57,020 nt of DNA, taken from contig CAIPDP010000123.1 of the NCBI GenBank assembly GCA_903863845.1, positions 1-57,020 of the forward strand, in the 5' to 3' direction. The number at the start of each line of letters is the position of its first letter. Position 1 is the stretch's first letter. This document shows, piece after piece, positions 9,150 to 17,814 of the stretch. The DNA comes from an uncultured Mucilaginibacter sp. GTDB lineage: Bacteria; Bacteroidota; Bacteroidia; Sphingobacteriales; Sphingobacteriaceae. A model generated the notes under the pieces. It was given only the letters and a program-made list of their open reading frames with translations. It did no database searches and had not been told where the DNA came from. The position numbers and the translations under genes were made by a program.

Positions 9150-10376
9150 ATGTTTATCAAAACAGCCATTTGTTGCGTACTTACTTGTTTCACAATGTTC
9201 TTGTACGGACAGCAGGCCAAATACCCGTTTCCACAACATCAGGTGTATGCAGGCAACAGTATCAAACCGGATCAGCTATCACAACAAAAGATGGATGAGT
9301 TAACAACCAGCTTTTATCGTCAATGGAAAAACCGTTATGTTAAGGCAGGCTGTAAACCTGGAACTTATTATATATGGTTTGAAGAAAAGGGTAAAAAGCA
9401 AAGTGTATCTGAAGGGCAGGGTTATGGCATGGTCATCACCGCATTAATGGCCGGTGCCAATGATGCCGCAAAAGCAACTTACGACGGGCTTTTCAGGTTT
9501 TTCGCCGATCATCGAAATAAGCATGGTTTAATGGCATGGGTACAGGACAAAGATTGCCGCAGTATCGACCCAAGCTCGGCTACAGACGGTGATATGGATA
9601 TTGCTTATTCCCTGTTACTCGCCGACAAACAGTGGGGAAGCTCCGGTACGTTCAATTACCTCTTTGAAGCAAAACAGTTGATAAAGTCTATAATGGCTTA
9701 TGAGATCAACCCCAAAACATTTTCAATTGTGCTGAGTGATGCGGTAGAATACGATAGCAAAGATTATTACGATATGCGGGCATCAGATTTTATGCCAGCA
9801 CATTTTAAAGCTTTTGAACAAGTTACCGGCGACTTACGCTGGCGCAAAGTAATTAATGCTAATTATAAATTGTTTAATGATCTGGAAAAAAAATATAGCG
9901 AGGACGCAGGCCTTATCCCCGATTTTATCGTTAATATTAATAAAATCGCCAGGCCGGCACCTGCCCATTTCCTTGAATCAAAGTATGATGGCTACTATAA
10001 TTATAATGCCTGCCGTGTACCATGGCGGATAGCATCAGATTATCTGCTAAACGGCGACCATCGCGCTAAAGCTATAAACGATAAGATCAATCATTGGATA
10101 AAAGAAACTACCCGGGGCATTCCTGACAATATCTCGGCTGGCTATACCCTCAATGGAGAGGATATCAAAGGCAGGTACTTTGAGGCATTAAGCTTTATCG
10201 GACCTTTTGCAGTATCAGCTATGGTCGATCAAAAAAATCAACATTGGTTGAATGGCGTTTGGGATTACCTGATAAATTTCAAATTAAAGGATTACGACTA
10301 TTACGACAATAGTATCAAGTTGATGAACATGATCATCCTTTCAGGTAATTACTGGCAACCCATCAAAGCAAATTAA
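9150..10376 (+). CDS. Glycoside hydrolase family 8 (endoglucanase/chitosanase-type)
   Basis: Secreted inverting glycanase. A short signal peptide ends near residue 20 (FTMFLYGQQ). The general-acid region reads V-S-E88-G-Q-G-Y-G-M. Residues 144-162 fit the whole GH8 signature, with A144-T-D146-G-D148 at its core and W at its end. The C-terminal (alpha/alpha)6 segments include YNYNACRVPWRIASDYLL. GH8 covers cellulases, lichenases, chitosanases and exo-oligoxylanases, so the substrate is open; the motifs resemble endo-acting cellulase/chitosanase members more than Rex xylanases. The 408-residue length suits a single catalytic domain. Its 3' end overlaps the convergent amine oxidase by 14 bp. Confidence 0.9.
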   Translation: MFIKTAICCVLTCFTMFLYGQQAKYPFPQHQVYAGNSIKPDQLSQQKMDELTTSFYRQWKNRYVKAGCKPGTYYIWFEEKGKKQSVSEGQGYGMVITALMAGANDAAKATYDGLFRFFADHRNKHGLMAWVQDKDCRSIDPSSATDGDMDIAYSLLLADKQWGSSGTFNYLFEAKQLIKSIMAYEINPKTFSIVLSDAVEYDSKDYYDMRASDFMPAHFKAFEQVTGDLRWRKVINANYKLFNDLEKKYSEDAGLIPDFIVNINKIARPAPAHFLESKYDGYYNYNACRVPWRIASDYLLNGDHRAKAINDKINHWIKETTRGIPDNISAGYTLNGEDIKGRYFEALSFIGPFAVSAMVDQKNQHWLNGVWDYLINFKLKDYDYYDNSIKLMNMIILSGNYWQPIKAN

Positions 10377-11649
10377 TGATTTGTTCAGCAACTGCATTGC
10401 CGCTGAATAAGGCGGCTTCTACCGTGCCCATGGCGGGACCTTCATACAAATATTCTCCGGCGAAAAATATTTTACCAGCAATTGCTTGCCGGAGCACATT
10501 ACGAGCGTCTTTTGATTCAACGGTGTCGTAGGCATAAGAACCTAAAGTAAAAGGGTCTGTCGTCCAGTTTATTGCTTTAAAGGTGATCAATTCATCGCGC
10601 AGCACGCTTAGGTTACGATTGAAAACATTCGCCAATGAATGCAGCGCCAGTTCCAAAAGTTCCAATTCATTTAGTGCTTTCTTTGCTTCAGCAGGCAAGC
10701 CGCCAAGCCAACCCGTCAGCAAATTAGATGCAACCGGATATTGGGACCACCAGGTAGGTATTGCTTCATCGGATAAAATAAAGCCAATTTTTTCAGCATC
10801 CCCATTCTTCCAAAATGGCGTTTTGAATTCCAAAAGCAATTTAATAATGCCACCAAAGCCCATCTGTTGAATCGCTTTTTGATGTTCGGCTATAGATGGT
10901 TCAAATACCAGGCTGGCAGATTGATCTGCTTCGGCCTTCAACACGCCCAATGGAACAGCAATAACTACCGTATCACCCAGGTATAAATCACTACTTTGTA
11001 CAGTAACTTTTACCCCAGAGTTTGTCCAATCGACATGTTTTACCGGAGTACTAAGCAAGAATTCAACACCATTCACCCTGCATTGCTTTTCGAGGTATGC
11101 TATCAACTGGCGGTAACCGCCGCTGATGCGGTATTGGTCATCTTCATCATCCTGCTGCCACTCCGTCCGTAGGGCAAAAGTGCTTGCCTTTTCCGGATCA
11201 GCCGTGTCATAACCAGCAATAAATCCGATCACGGAAGCCCGCAATTGGGCGTATTGGCTTGCGCCAAAATTATTCTCCAAAAATGCAGCGATACTGATAT
11301 CTTCCTTCAGGTCATCGAGAGCCGTCATTAACTCTCCCCATCCGGGCATATCCCAACTCCGCCTGCTTAATTTACCATTGCTAGCCTGCCACATCTCACC
11401 GCCAGCAGGATAATATTTGATGCCTGCTTCCTGCAATAATTGCAGTGTGAAGGGCAAATTGCCATGAATAAACTCAGCGCCTAATTCAACTTCTGAGGAA
11501 AACGAACTGTTATTAAGGGTATGTATCCTACCTCCTATCCTGTCGCGGGCTTCAATTACCGTTACTTTTTTTCCGGAACGCGAAAGTTGATAGGCCGCCA
11601 TCAACCCGGTTGCCCCTGCTCCTATAATGATGATCTCCGTTTTTTCCAT
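10363..11649 (-). CDS. FAD-dependent amine oxidase (monoamine oxidase family)
   Basis: Flavoprotein oxidising amines or related substrates. The N-terminal Rossmann dinucleotide motif is G-A-G-A-T-G (residues 9-14), followed by V-I-E-A-R-D-R-I-G-G-R-I, the classic flavin-containing amine oxidase fingerprint. The C-terminal FAD contact block F-F-A-G-E-Y ... G-T-V-E-A-A is intact. At 428 residues it is of standard size for the family. There is no signal peptide, so it is cytosolic. It sits alone downstream of the GH2 gene and behind that gene's terminator. A predicted own -7 element and an inverted repeat lie just upstream. Substrate unknown. Confidence 0.9.
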   Translation of the reverse strand: MEKTEIIIIGAGATGLMAAYQLSRSGKKVTVIEARDRIGGRIHTLNNSSFSSEVELGAEFIHGNLPFTLQLLQEAGIKYYPAGGEMWQASNGKLSRRSWDMPGWGELMTALDDLKEDISIAAFLENNFGASQYAQLRASVIGFIAGYDTADPEKASTFALRTEWQQDDEDDQYRISGGYRQLIAYLEKQCRVNGVEFLLSTPVKHVDWTNSGVKVTVQSSDLYLGDTVVIAVPLGVLKAEADQSASLVFEPSIAEHQKAIQQMGFGGIIKLLLEFKTPFWKNGDAEKIGFILSDEAIPTWWSQYPVASNLLTGWLGGLPAEAKKALNELELLELALHSLANVFNRNLSVLRDELITFKAINWTTDPFTLGSYAYDTVESKDARNVLRQAIAGKIFFAGEYLYEGPAMGTVEAALFSGNAVAEQIINLL

Positions 11650-11661
11650 TTGAAACTGCTA

Positions 11662-11669
11662 TAAAGGTA
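11662..11669 (-). promoter_or_regulatory. Possible -7 element of the amine oxidase gene
   Basis: Minus-strand TACCTTTA, one mismatch from TAnnTTTG, 12 bp upstream of the ATG at 11649. The same octamer serves as the predicted -7 box of the SGNH hydrolase gene at 41840. The terminator of the upstream gene makes an independent promoter necessary here. Confidence 0.45.
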
Positions 11670-11672
11670 TAA

Positions 11673-11695
11673 GGCACACAGATATTTAGTGTGCC
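11673..11695 (-). promoter_or_regulatory. Perfect 7-bp inverted repeat in the amine oxidase promoter (possible operator)
   Basis: GGCACAC and GTGTGCC are separated by 9 nt. The repeat lies just upstream of the predicted -7 box, covering the region where the -33 element would sit. There is no T-run, so it is unlikely to be a terminator. The protein that would bind it is unknown. Confidence 0.4.
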
Positions 11696-11703
11696 CAAAA
11701 AAC

Positions 11704-11730
11704 AAAAACCCCGGATAACCGGGATTTTTA
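11704..11730 (-). terminator. Intrinsic terminator of the GH2 gene
   Basis: CCCGG and CCGGG (11710-11714, 11719-11723) around a 4-nt ATAA loop, flanked by A-rich and T-rich tracts that extend the stem and give a U-run on either strand. It lies 23 bp past the GH2 stop and closes that unit before the amine oxidase promoter. Confidence 0.75.
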
Positions 11731-11752
11731 TTTTTGACCATTGCTAATCCCT

Positions 11753-14554
11753 TTATTTGGATCCAGCTACAAATTTCAAAGTCTGCGGTTTGACGTTCCA
11801 GGCAGATACTTTAATTTCAGGTTTTGTACTACCCAATTTGGCATTTGGTGCGCTAACTGTAAGAATGATATGCTCGCCGGGCACCAGCGTAAAATAGCTG
11901 GCAGACCAGTAGGAAGGCATCACCTCATCGTTTTCTTTGACCAGTTGGGGCCGAACGAAAAATGCAACTTTATCAGAATTATTGCTTACATCAATCGTCC
12001 ATTTGCTTTCGCTGCCGGTCTTCTCAGCTTTTAAAACCCTTGTTTGTAACCGGGCATCCGGCAAGTTATTCAGCGCGGTGAATTCGTTTCCAGGAGATAA
12101 CCAATAGCTGTTGCGTGATATGATCTTACCTACAATATTGTTCAGTTCAAGTACCACCAAAACCGGCACCTTTAAACCTTTGAGTGCATCTTTTAATTGG
12201 ATAACTTCTTTTGTTCCCGCCGAGTCGAGAGTGATGTTGCCGGCATGCAGCTTTTGTATCAATTTGCTATCGAGGCTATAGATGGCTACGTTCGCAAGCA
12301 ATTTGCCTGTGGGAAGATGCATTCTGTTGATCACAGCTGCCGCCGAATCATCCAGATTAAGTTGAATATGTAAAGGTTCACAGGCATTCTGCATAGCGTA
12401 ATAGCCGGCATTGGGCTCAAGGTACCAATCATATATCTGCCAAACCACGCTCGGAAGCGCAGCATTCAGCTTCCATAGCATGACACCACCTGTCTCATTT
12501 AGTTTATGACCCGCAGCTTCAAAAATCCCCTGGTAACCGGTATAGTTCATTAACTGCATTTTGTCGCTATAGTTCTCCATGGTAGCTGGCTGACCATAGC
12601 GCTTTACCATTTCATTAATGTAATCATCATAGCGGGCAGCACCGGTTGCTGCATCGTGGTAGCCCCATGAATTATTGAGCGGGAAGGGTAGTTTTGTATC
12701 CCAAACAAGGTTAGTTATTACCCGGGACAACGTAGTATACGGTGGCTGTGAAGGTATACCCGTTTCGTCCTTAAATACCCAATCGCGACCAGCATCAGCC
12801 AGATGATAATAGAATTTCGGATCTTTCCAGGCATAAGGGCCACCACTGTATACACCCGAAGTTTGGTTATCCGGATATGAACCCTTCCAGCCCTGTGGTA
12901 GCTTAGCAAAGCCGGATGAACTTGGAATAAATGGTCTCGTGCCATCCAGGTTAATCACATTATCGCGCATGGCGTTATACAATTCTTCCCTTGCGTGCCC
13001 TTCGTTACCACCCGTCCAAACAAGTAGTGATGGGTGGTTTCGTATCCGGTAGATCGTACTCAGCACATTTTTTATAAAAACGTTTCCTTCCAACGGCCAG
13101 TCTGGTGAACCCTTAAATTCACCCTGTGTATCGCCGGTTACCCAAAAATCCGACCATACCATTAGTCCATACCTGTCGGCTGCATTCCAGAATGCATCCG
13201 GCGGTGTAACGCCACCGCCCCAAATACGTACCAGGTTCACATTGGCATTCCTGCACAAATGCAACTCATAATCGTACCGGGCCGAATCACGGTTCACCAG
13301 CATATCCGGCACCCATGCTCCGCCATTTAAGTGAACGCGTTTTCCATTCACAAAAAACTCCCGGCGTAAAAAACCATTCACCATAGTCGCCTTTGAACCT
13401 ACGGTACGTATGCCAAAGACAAAAGAAGTATCATCCTGAATAACACCTGCCGCACTGTATTGCAGGCGGATACGATAAAGATCAGGGCGGCCATAATTAT
13501 TCGGCCACCATAAATGAGGCTGATGAATTAGCAATTGGTTTACCTGGTCGGTATTTAAGTCAAATTGGGAAACTGTATTGGCATTTACTTCAGCCACTTT
13601 TGAAAACTGAATGGCAGTCCCTTTAAAATTCTCTGGGCTGATGGTAACCGTTAGCTTTCCCTTTTGCACCGTATTGCCAACATTGCTTAAAGAAAGTTTC
13701 AGCGAGAGTTTTGCCAGACTGGTATCGGGAAGTTTGGGTAGTTCAGTAACTAATTTTGGCCGCCCAATAGTAACGGCACCTGTGGTGCGCAGGTAAACAG
13801 GCTGCCAAATCCCGATATTCCGATCCCGTACAGGAGGTATCCAATCCCATCCTACCGAACAAAGCATTGTAACGTTTTTACCTATGTCGCCTGTTGGACC
13901 GCCATTTTCAAAGAACGGGCCTAGTGCCTGCAACTGTTCTTTAGCCGGATACCCCGGATAGTCAAGGGGGTAAATTTTTACCGCCAGCGCGTTCTCAGCA
14001 CCCGGATCAATTTGAGCACTTACATCTATACTATGTTCGGCAAACATCCCCACTAATTGTGTCGAATCAGCTATTTGTTTACCGTTGAGCCAAACTGCAG
14101 CCCTATAGTTTATTCCTTTGAATAAAAGCTGAAAATGTTTTCCCCGGTCGCCGGCAGGAACTTTAAATGTTGTACGGTACCAATAAGGCTTCTTCCATGG
14201 ATTTGGCTCATTGGGCAGATAGCTGTATTGCTCCAGATTATATTCTTTATTAAACTGATCGGATGCATCCGGTATCAGCATATTATTCAAGCCAAGGTAG
14301 GGATCGGGATAGATATGGTTTGTTACCAATCCTCTTAATACCGTAGTAGGCACCTTGACCGGAAACCAATAAACGCCTGAATGATATCCTGCCAATGAAA
14401 TGGTCTCGCCATTTTCTTTTATAAGCGACGAGGATTGCAGATCGAAATCTGTTAATTTAATTTGTTTGACGCCTGCGCTCTGCGCAAATAGATCTTTACT
14501 GAAACCGAAAGTGATCAGCAGGGCCATGGCTGCGATATAAAAAAACTTTTTCAT
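11753..14554 (-). CDS. Glycoside hydrolase family 2 (exo-beta-glucosaminidase/endo-beta-mannosidase-like)
   Basis: Secreted retaining beta-glycosidase. With the ATG at 14554 the protein has 933 residues and a clear signal peptide (YIAAMALLITFGFSKDLFAQ); the longer reading to 14587 only adds 11 residues before it. Domain order is the GH2 set: sugar-binding jelly roll (about 40-240), immunoglobulin-like (260-390), TIM barrel (400-720) and C-terminal Ig-like domains. Candidate acid/base E518 is in TGGNEGH and candidate nucleophile E597 in KDETG. The barrel-end motif M-L-W-K-L-N ... W-Q-I-Y-D-W-Y-L is typical of the mannosylglycoprotein endo-mannosidase/exo-glucosaminidase subgroup. Substrate not assignable between these. 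Confidence 0.88.
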   Translation of the reverse strand: MKKFFYIAAMALLITFGFSKDLFAQSAGVKQIKLTDFDLQSSSLIKENGETISLAGYHSGVYWFPVKVPTTVLRGLVTNHIYPDPYLGLNNMLIPDASDQFNKEYNLEQYSYLPNEPNPWKKPYWYRTTFKVPAGDRGKHFQLLFKGINYRAAVWLNGKQIADSTQLVGMFAEHSIDVSAQIDPGAENALAVKIYPLDYPGYPAKEQLQALGPFFENGGPTGDIGKNVTMLCSVGWDWIPPVRDRNIGIWQPVYLRTTGAVTIGRPKLVTELPKLPDTSLAKLSLKLSLSNVGNTVQKGKLTVTISPENFKGTAIQFSKVAEVNANTVSQFDLNTDQVNQLLIHQPHLWWPNNYGRPDLYRIRLQYSAAGVIQDDTSFVFGIRTVGSKATMVNGFLRREFFVNGKRVHLNGGAWVPDMLVNRDSARYDYELHLCRNANVNLVRIWGGGVTPPDAFWNAADRYGLMVWSDFWVTGDTQGEFKGSPDWPLEGNVFIKNVLSTIYRIRNHPSLLVWTGGNEGHAREELYNAMRDNVINLDGTRPFIPSSSGFAKLPQGWKGSYPDNQTSGVYSGGPYAWKDPKFYYHLADAGRDWVFKDETGIPSQPPYTTLSRVITNLVWDTKLPFPLNNSWGYHDAATGAARYDDYINEMVKRYGQPATMENYSDKMQLMNYTGYQGIFEAAGHKLNETGGVMLWKLNAALPSVVWQIYDWYLEPNAGYYAMQNACEPLHIQLNLDDSAAAVINRMHLPTGKLLANVAIYSLDSKLIQKLHAGNITLDSAGTKEVIQLKDALKGLKVPVLVVLELNNIVGKIISRNSYWLSPGNEFTALNNLPDARLQTRVLKAEKTGSESKWTIDVSNNSDKVAFFVRPQLVKENDEVMPSYWSASYFTLVPGEHIILTVSAPNAKLGSTKPEIKVSAWNVKPQTLKFVAGSK

Positions 14555-14995
14555 TAGTGTAAATTGGTTGGTAAAACTACTTAACAAATAGCCTGCAGAA
14601 ACTGTACTAATTTACCGTTTTATCATACGATTTTGGTAAATACACTTTTTAGTACCTAACATAAATTTTACAAACAAACTCAAGGGCGAAAACCGCCTTT
14701 TGACTTCATATAGGCCATTTTTGGTAGCGTAATAAGCTTGTTACGTTCAATAAACTTCATGTACAGGACAGAGCCTGTCTGTTAGGCGTATTTTAGCTTC
14801 CTGTTATTAATTAGAAGCTATAGAAAACAACGAAATTATTGGTATAGTCAACATCCGGTCGGCTTTGGTCTGCGTATATACGCTATTCGTCGATCATTTC
14901 TAATAAATGAATATTAAAAGGCTTACTTGCTGCCCATATCCAATGCGAAGCAAACGATTAATTGTTATTTCCTGAACTAGTTCAAGATACATCCT
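14555..14995 (+). other. 441-bp gene-free divergent spacer
   Basis: Lies between the GH2 gene (minus) and the multiheme cytochrome (plus) and should carry both promoters. No TAnnTTTG box convincing enough to call was found for either gene. A small GGCG/CGCC hairpin near 14685-14695 is too weak to name. No ORF of interest and no RNA family recognised. Confidence 0.6.
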
Positions 14996-16231
14996 ATGCA
15001 CCTTAAAAAACTGTTCAGACTTGGTATCATATTATTGATACCTTTTATACTTATTTTTTCACAATGCCACTCATCTAAAAGCACAGAAGATCCACGGGGC
15101 GATGCCTATGCCGGTTCGGCAACCTGTGTCAATTGCCACAAAAATATCTATAGTTCATACGTACATACGGCGCATTTCTTATCATCAGGACCGGCAGATA
15201 TCAATACGGTGCAGGGAAGTTTTGCTTTAGATAAGAACATCCAGCGATTCGATGCGCATACCCAGGTACGAATGGAAAAACGAAAAAGCGGCCTCTACCA
15301 GGTAACCTACAAGGATGGTAAAATAACGCAGTCGGACCGCTTTGACCTGTTTTTTGGTAGTGTAAAAGGCCAATCCTATGCCTATTGGTACGCAAATGAA
15401 CTATTCCAGCTACCTATATCCTATGTAGCCAACGCACATCAATGGATCAACAGTCCGGGTTATCAAAGCAATGAACCGGATTATGAGCGAATGATCACTT
15501 CGCAATGTCTTGGTTGTCACATGTCTTTTGCCAAATCACAAAAGGGTGCATTGCCATTATTTTCTGAAAATCCTGAAGGTTTTGCAAAGGATAGCATCAT
15601 TTATCCTATTGATTGCGAACGATGTCATGGTCCGGCGGCAGAACACGTTAAATTTCAAACTGAGAATCCCGAAATAAAAGAGGCGCACAACATTGCTACC
15701 TATAAATCGCTTACCCGCGACCAAAAAGTTAATATGTGCGCTGTATGCCATTCAGGCGCCAATAACGTGATGCTTAAGGCAACTTACCTGTTTAAGCCGG
15801 GCGACACCTTGAGTAAGTTTATGCGGGTAGTGCCATCAAATTTATCTGTAAACTATAAATCAATTGATGTTCATGGCGACCAGACAGCCTTATTGCAAAG
15901 CAGCAAATGTTATATCAACAGTAGCATGAGTTGTGCTACCTGCCATGATACGCACCAAACCCAAAGAGACTATACCCTGTTATTTGCTGCCAGATGCATG
16001 ACTTGCCATACAACAAGCAACAAATGTAAACTTAGCAACCAGCTTAATGCAGCACAGTTAAGTCAGAATTGCATTTCATGCCATATGCCTTCCTTTTCGT
16101 CAAAATTGATCATAGCTGGTGAATCAGGAGCATTGGTGCATACGCATCATATCACCGTTTATAAGGATGAGGCGCAAAAAGTATTAAACTGGCTGAAGGC
16201 TAATAATACCAAAGCTCTAGCAATCCACTGA
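14996..16231 (+). CDS. Seven-heme c-type cytochrome, cytochrome c554-like
   Basis: Extracytoplasmic electron-transfer protein. Seven CxxCH heme sites are present: CVNCH (44-48), CLGCH, CERCH, CAVCH, CATCH, CMTCH and CISCH. None is CxxCK, so it is not an NrfA nitrite reductase. The N-terminal hydrophobic segment ends at F-S-Q-C24, a non-standard lipobox; the protein is either a lipoprotein or cleaved nearby. The region with FFGSVKGQSYAYWY and the heme spacing resemble the cytochrome c554/c' group (PF13435). A standalone multiheme cytochrome is unusual beside SusCD genes. It converges with the VCBS/cytochrome gene at 15 bp, so the two cannot be one operon. Redox partner unknown. Confidence 0.88.
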   Translation: MHLKKLFRLGIILLIPFILIFSQCHSSKSTEDPRGDAYAGSATCVNCHKNIYSSYVHTAHFLSSGPADINTVQGSFALDKNIQRFDAHTQVRMEKRKSGLYQVTYKDGKITQSDRFDLFFGSVKGQSYAYWYANELFQLPISYVANAHQWINSPGYQSNEPDYERMITSQCLGCHMSFAKSQKGALPLFSENPEGFAKDSIIYPIDCERCHGPAAEHVKFQTENPEIKEAHNIATYKSLTRDQKVNMCAVCHSGANNVMLKATYLFKPGDTLSKFMRVVPSNLSVNYKSIDVHGDQTALLQSSKCYINSSMSCATCHDTHQTQRDYTLLFAARCMTCHTTSNKCKLSNQLNAAQLSQNCISCHMPSFSSKLIIAGESGALVHTHHITVYKDEAQKVLNWLKANNTKALAIH

Positions 16232-16246
16232 TAAGAAACCCGACTG

Positions 16247-17800
16247 TTATTTTTTAGTATGATTTTCCAGGATCACAAATGGCACATGCTGGTCCCAAAA
16301 TGGTTTTAATCCGTCCTGTATCAGCAAGCCGTCTGCATAATTACCTAAAATAATATCAGGCTTACCATCGTGATTTATATCGGCAACTGTCATATTCATC
16401 CAATGGCCATATTTGCTAACCGGAATTGCATGAGGCTTAAAGCTCATTGGTTTGTCCTGTTCAAAATAGATAAAACTTTCGGCAGGATTACCTTTCAGAT
16501 CGGCAAAAAATGATATTGCCGCTATGTCAAGATCGCCGTCGCCATCAAAATCAGCAGCAATAGCTTTTGTTGTTCCATTTATTGGGTAGTAGTAAGCCTG
16601 TTTAAAATTCCAATCGCCCTGGTTGGTGAAAATATACAGGCCGTGGTAAGGCTTCAAAATTCGCGAATCCTTGTAGTTATAGCCACAGGTGTAGATCAGG
16701 TCAAGTTTTCCATCATGATTGATATCAACCAATTGAAAACTGGATGAACCATACACAGCCGGGAAATTGATCAGGCTTTTGCCCGAAAAACCGCCCTTAT
16801 GGTTGTTGGTGTAAAGCCAAAGACCTTCTTCGCCTGAACCATATAATACCATCAGATCAGGCCAGCCATCATGATTAAAATCACCCACAATGGCCTGAAC
16901 AGCACCTGGTTTATCTGAAATATTCGATTGTGTAAAAGTGTGATCTGATTTTTGTTTCATCAGATAAACACCGCCTACAAAATGGCCCTGAGAAAGTATG
17001 ACATAATCAGTTAAACCATCTTTATTAAAATCACCAGCCAGCGCTTGAACCGGTCTGCCCAAATCTTCCTGTATTACAGAAGGCTTACTTCCAGCTGTTT
17101 TGCCATCCAGATCAAGGCTAAGCACTTTTCCGTTCGGAAAATCCATCGGAATGATCTGCCCGATACAAGAGAAAATGGCTTCATTTTGTCCGTTTATGCC
17201 TTTCAAAAAGGTGGCATCTACAGGAGCAGAAGGTAGTTCAGCAACAACGTGGGGTTTAAGGTTAGCATCCCATTCCGTCAATTTGGTGCTTACCAAATCG
17301 CTGGTATATAATTTACTGTTCAGGCTATCGTAAGCAACCATCGAAGTGTGCACTACCTTATCTTCAGCCTGGGGTTTACGTAAAGTAAAACCGGCCCAGT
17401 CATTCAATAATGGCTGAGGTTCTTTGATAGCAGGTAATTCATTTGGGGCCAGTTTATTAAAATAAGTCCTGATGATCAACCATTCATCTAATGAAACCCC
17501 ACCGGTATCGGTTGGCTTTTTATAATAATTTGTTTGGCTGAATGTTGATAAGGCCAGGTAGCGCGACATGGTAGGCAGCGTATGAAAATTCCATACATCT
17601 TTTGTCAACAGCTTTGGGTCAACCTCAGCATGGCATTTGGTACAATATTTTTGAACCAATACCTTTCCATCGGCTATTGTGTCGCCAGTGGACTGAAAAA
17701 CACTATTGCTTTTACATCCACTAAGTAACATGCTGGTAGTAACAATAGAAAAGAAAAGAATTCCAAAAAAGGCGTAAAGGCCAGTATTCCGTTTACTCAT
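16247..17800 (-). CDS. Lipoprotein with single c-heme motif and FG-GAP/VCBS beta-propeller
   Basis: Surface or periplasmic lipoprotein of 517 residues: lipobox LLSGC (C29), then one heme site C53-T-K-C-H57 in a small cytochrome-like segment. A seven-bladed FG-GAP/VCBS propeller follows, with calcium loops of the DxNxDGxxD kind (DFNKDGLTD, DFNHDGWPD, DINHDGKLD, DFDGDGDLD, DINHDGKPD). The reading to 17806 begins with TTG; the ATG at 17800 is used. It follows the haloperoxidase gene by 14 bp and ends a minus-strand run. The fused heme suggests electron transfer tied to whatever the propeller binds. Function not established; no homologue of known activity is recognised. Confidence 0.85.
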   Translation of the reverse strand: MSKRNTGLYAFFGILFFSIVTTSMLLSGCKSNSVFQSTGDTIADGKVLVQKYCTKCHAEVDPKLLTKDVWNFHTLPTMSRYLALSTFSQTNYYKKPTDTGGVSLDEWLIIRTYFNKLAPNELPAIKEPQPLLNDWAGFTLRKPQAEDKVVHTSMVAYDSLNSKLYTSDLVSTKLTEWDANLKPHVVAELPSAPVDATFLKGINGQNEAIFSCIGQIIPMDFPNGKVLSLDLDGKTAGSKPSVIQEDLGRPVQALAGDFNKDGLTDYVILSQGHFVGGVYLMKQKSDHTFTQSNISDKPGAVQAIVGDFNHDGWPDLMVLYGSGEEGLWLYTNNHKGGFSGKSLINFPAVYGSSSFQLVDINHDGKLDLIYTCGYNYKDSRILKPYHGLYIFTNQGDWNFKQAYYYPINGTTKAIAADFDGDGDLDIAAISFFADLKGNPAESFIYFEQDKPMSFKPHAIPVSKYGHWMNMTVADINHDGKPDIILGNYADGLLIQDGLKPFWDQHVPFVILENHTKK

Positions 17801-17814
17801 CGTCAATCAGTTTA

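Noticed and set aside
14996-16231. NrfA-type nitrite reductase
   Set aside because: All seven heme motifs are CxxCH; the CxxCK catalytic heme typical of NrfA is absent.
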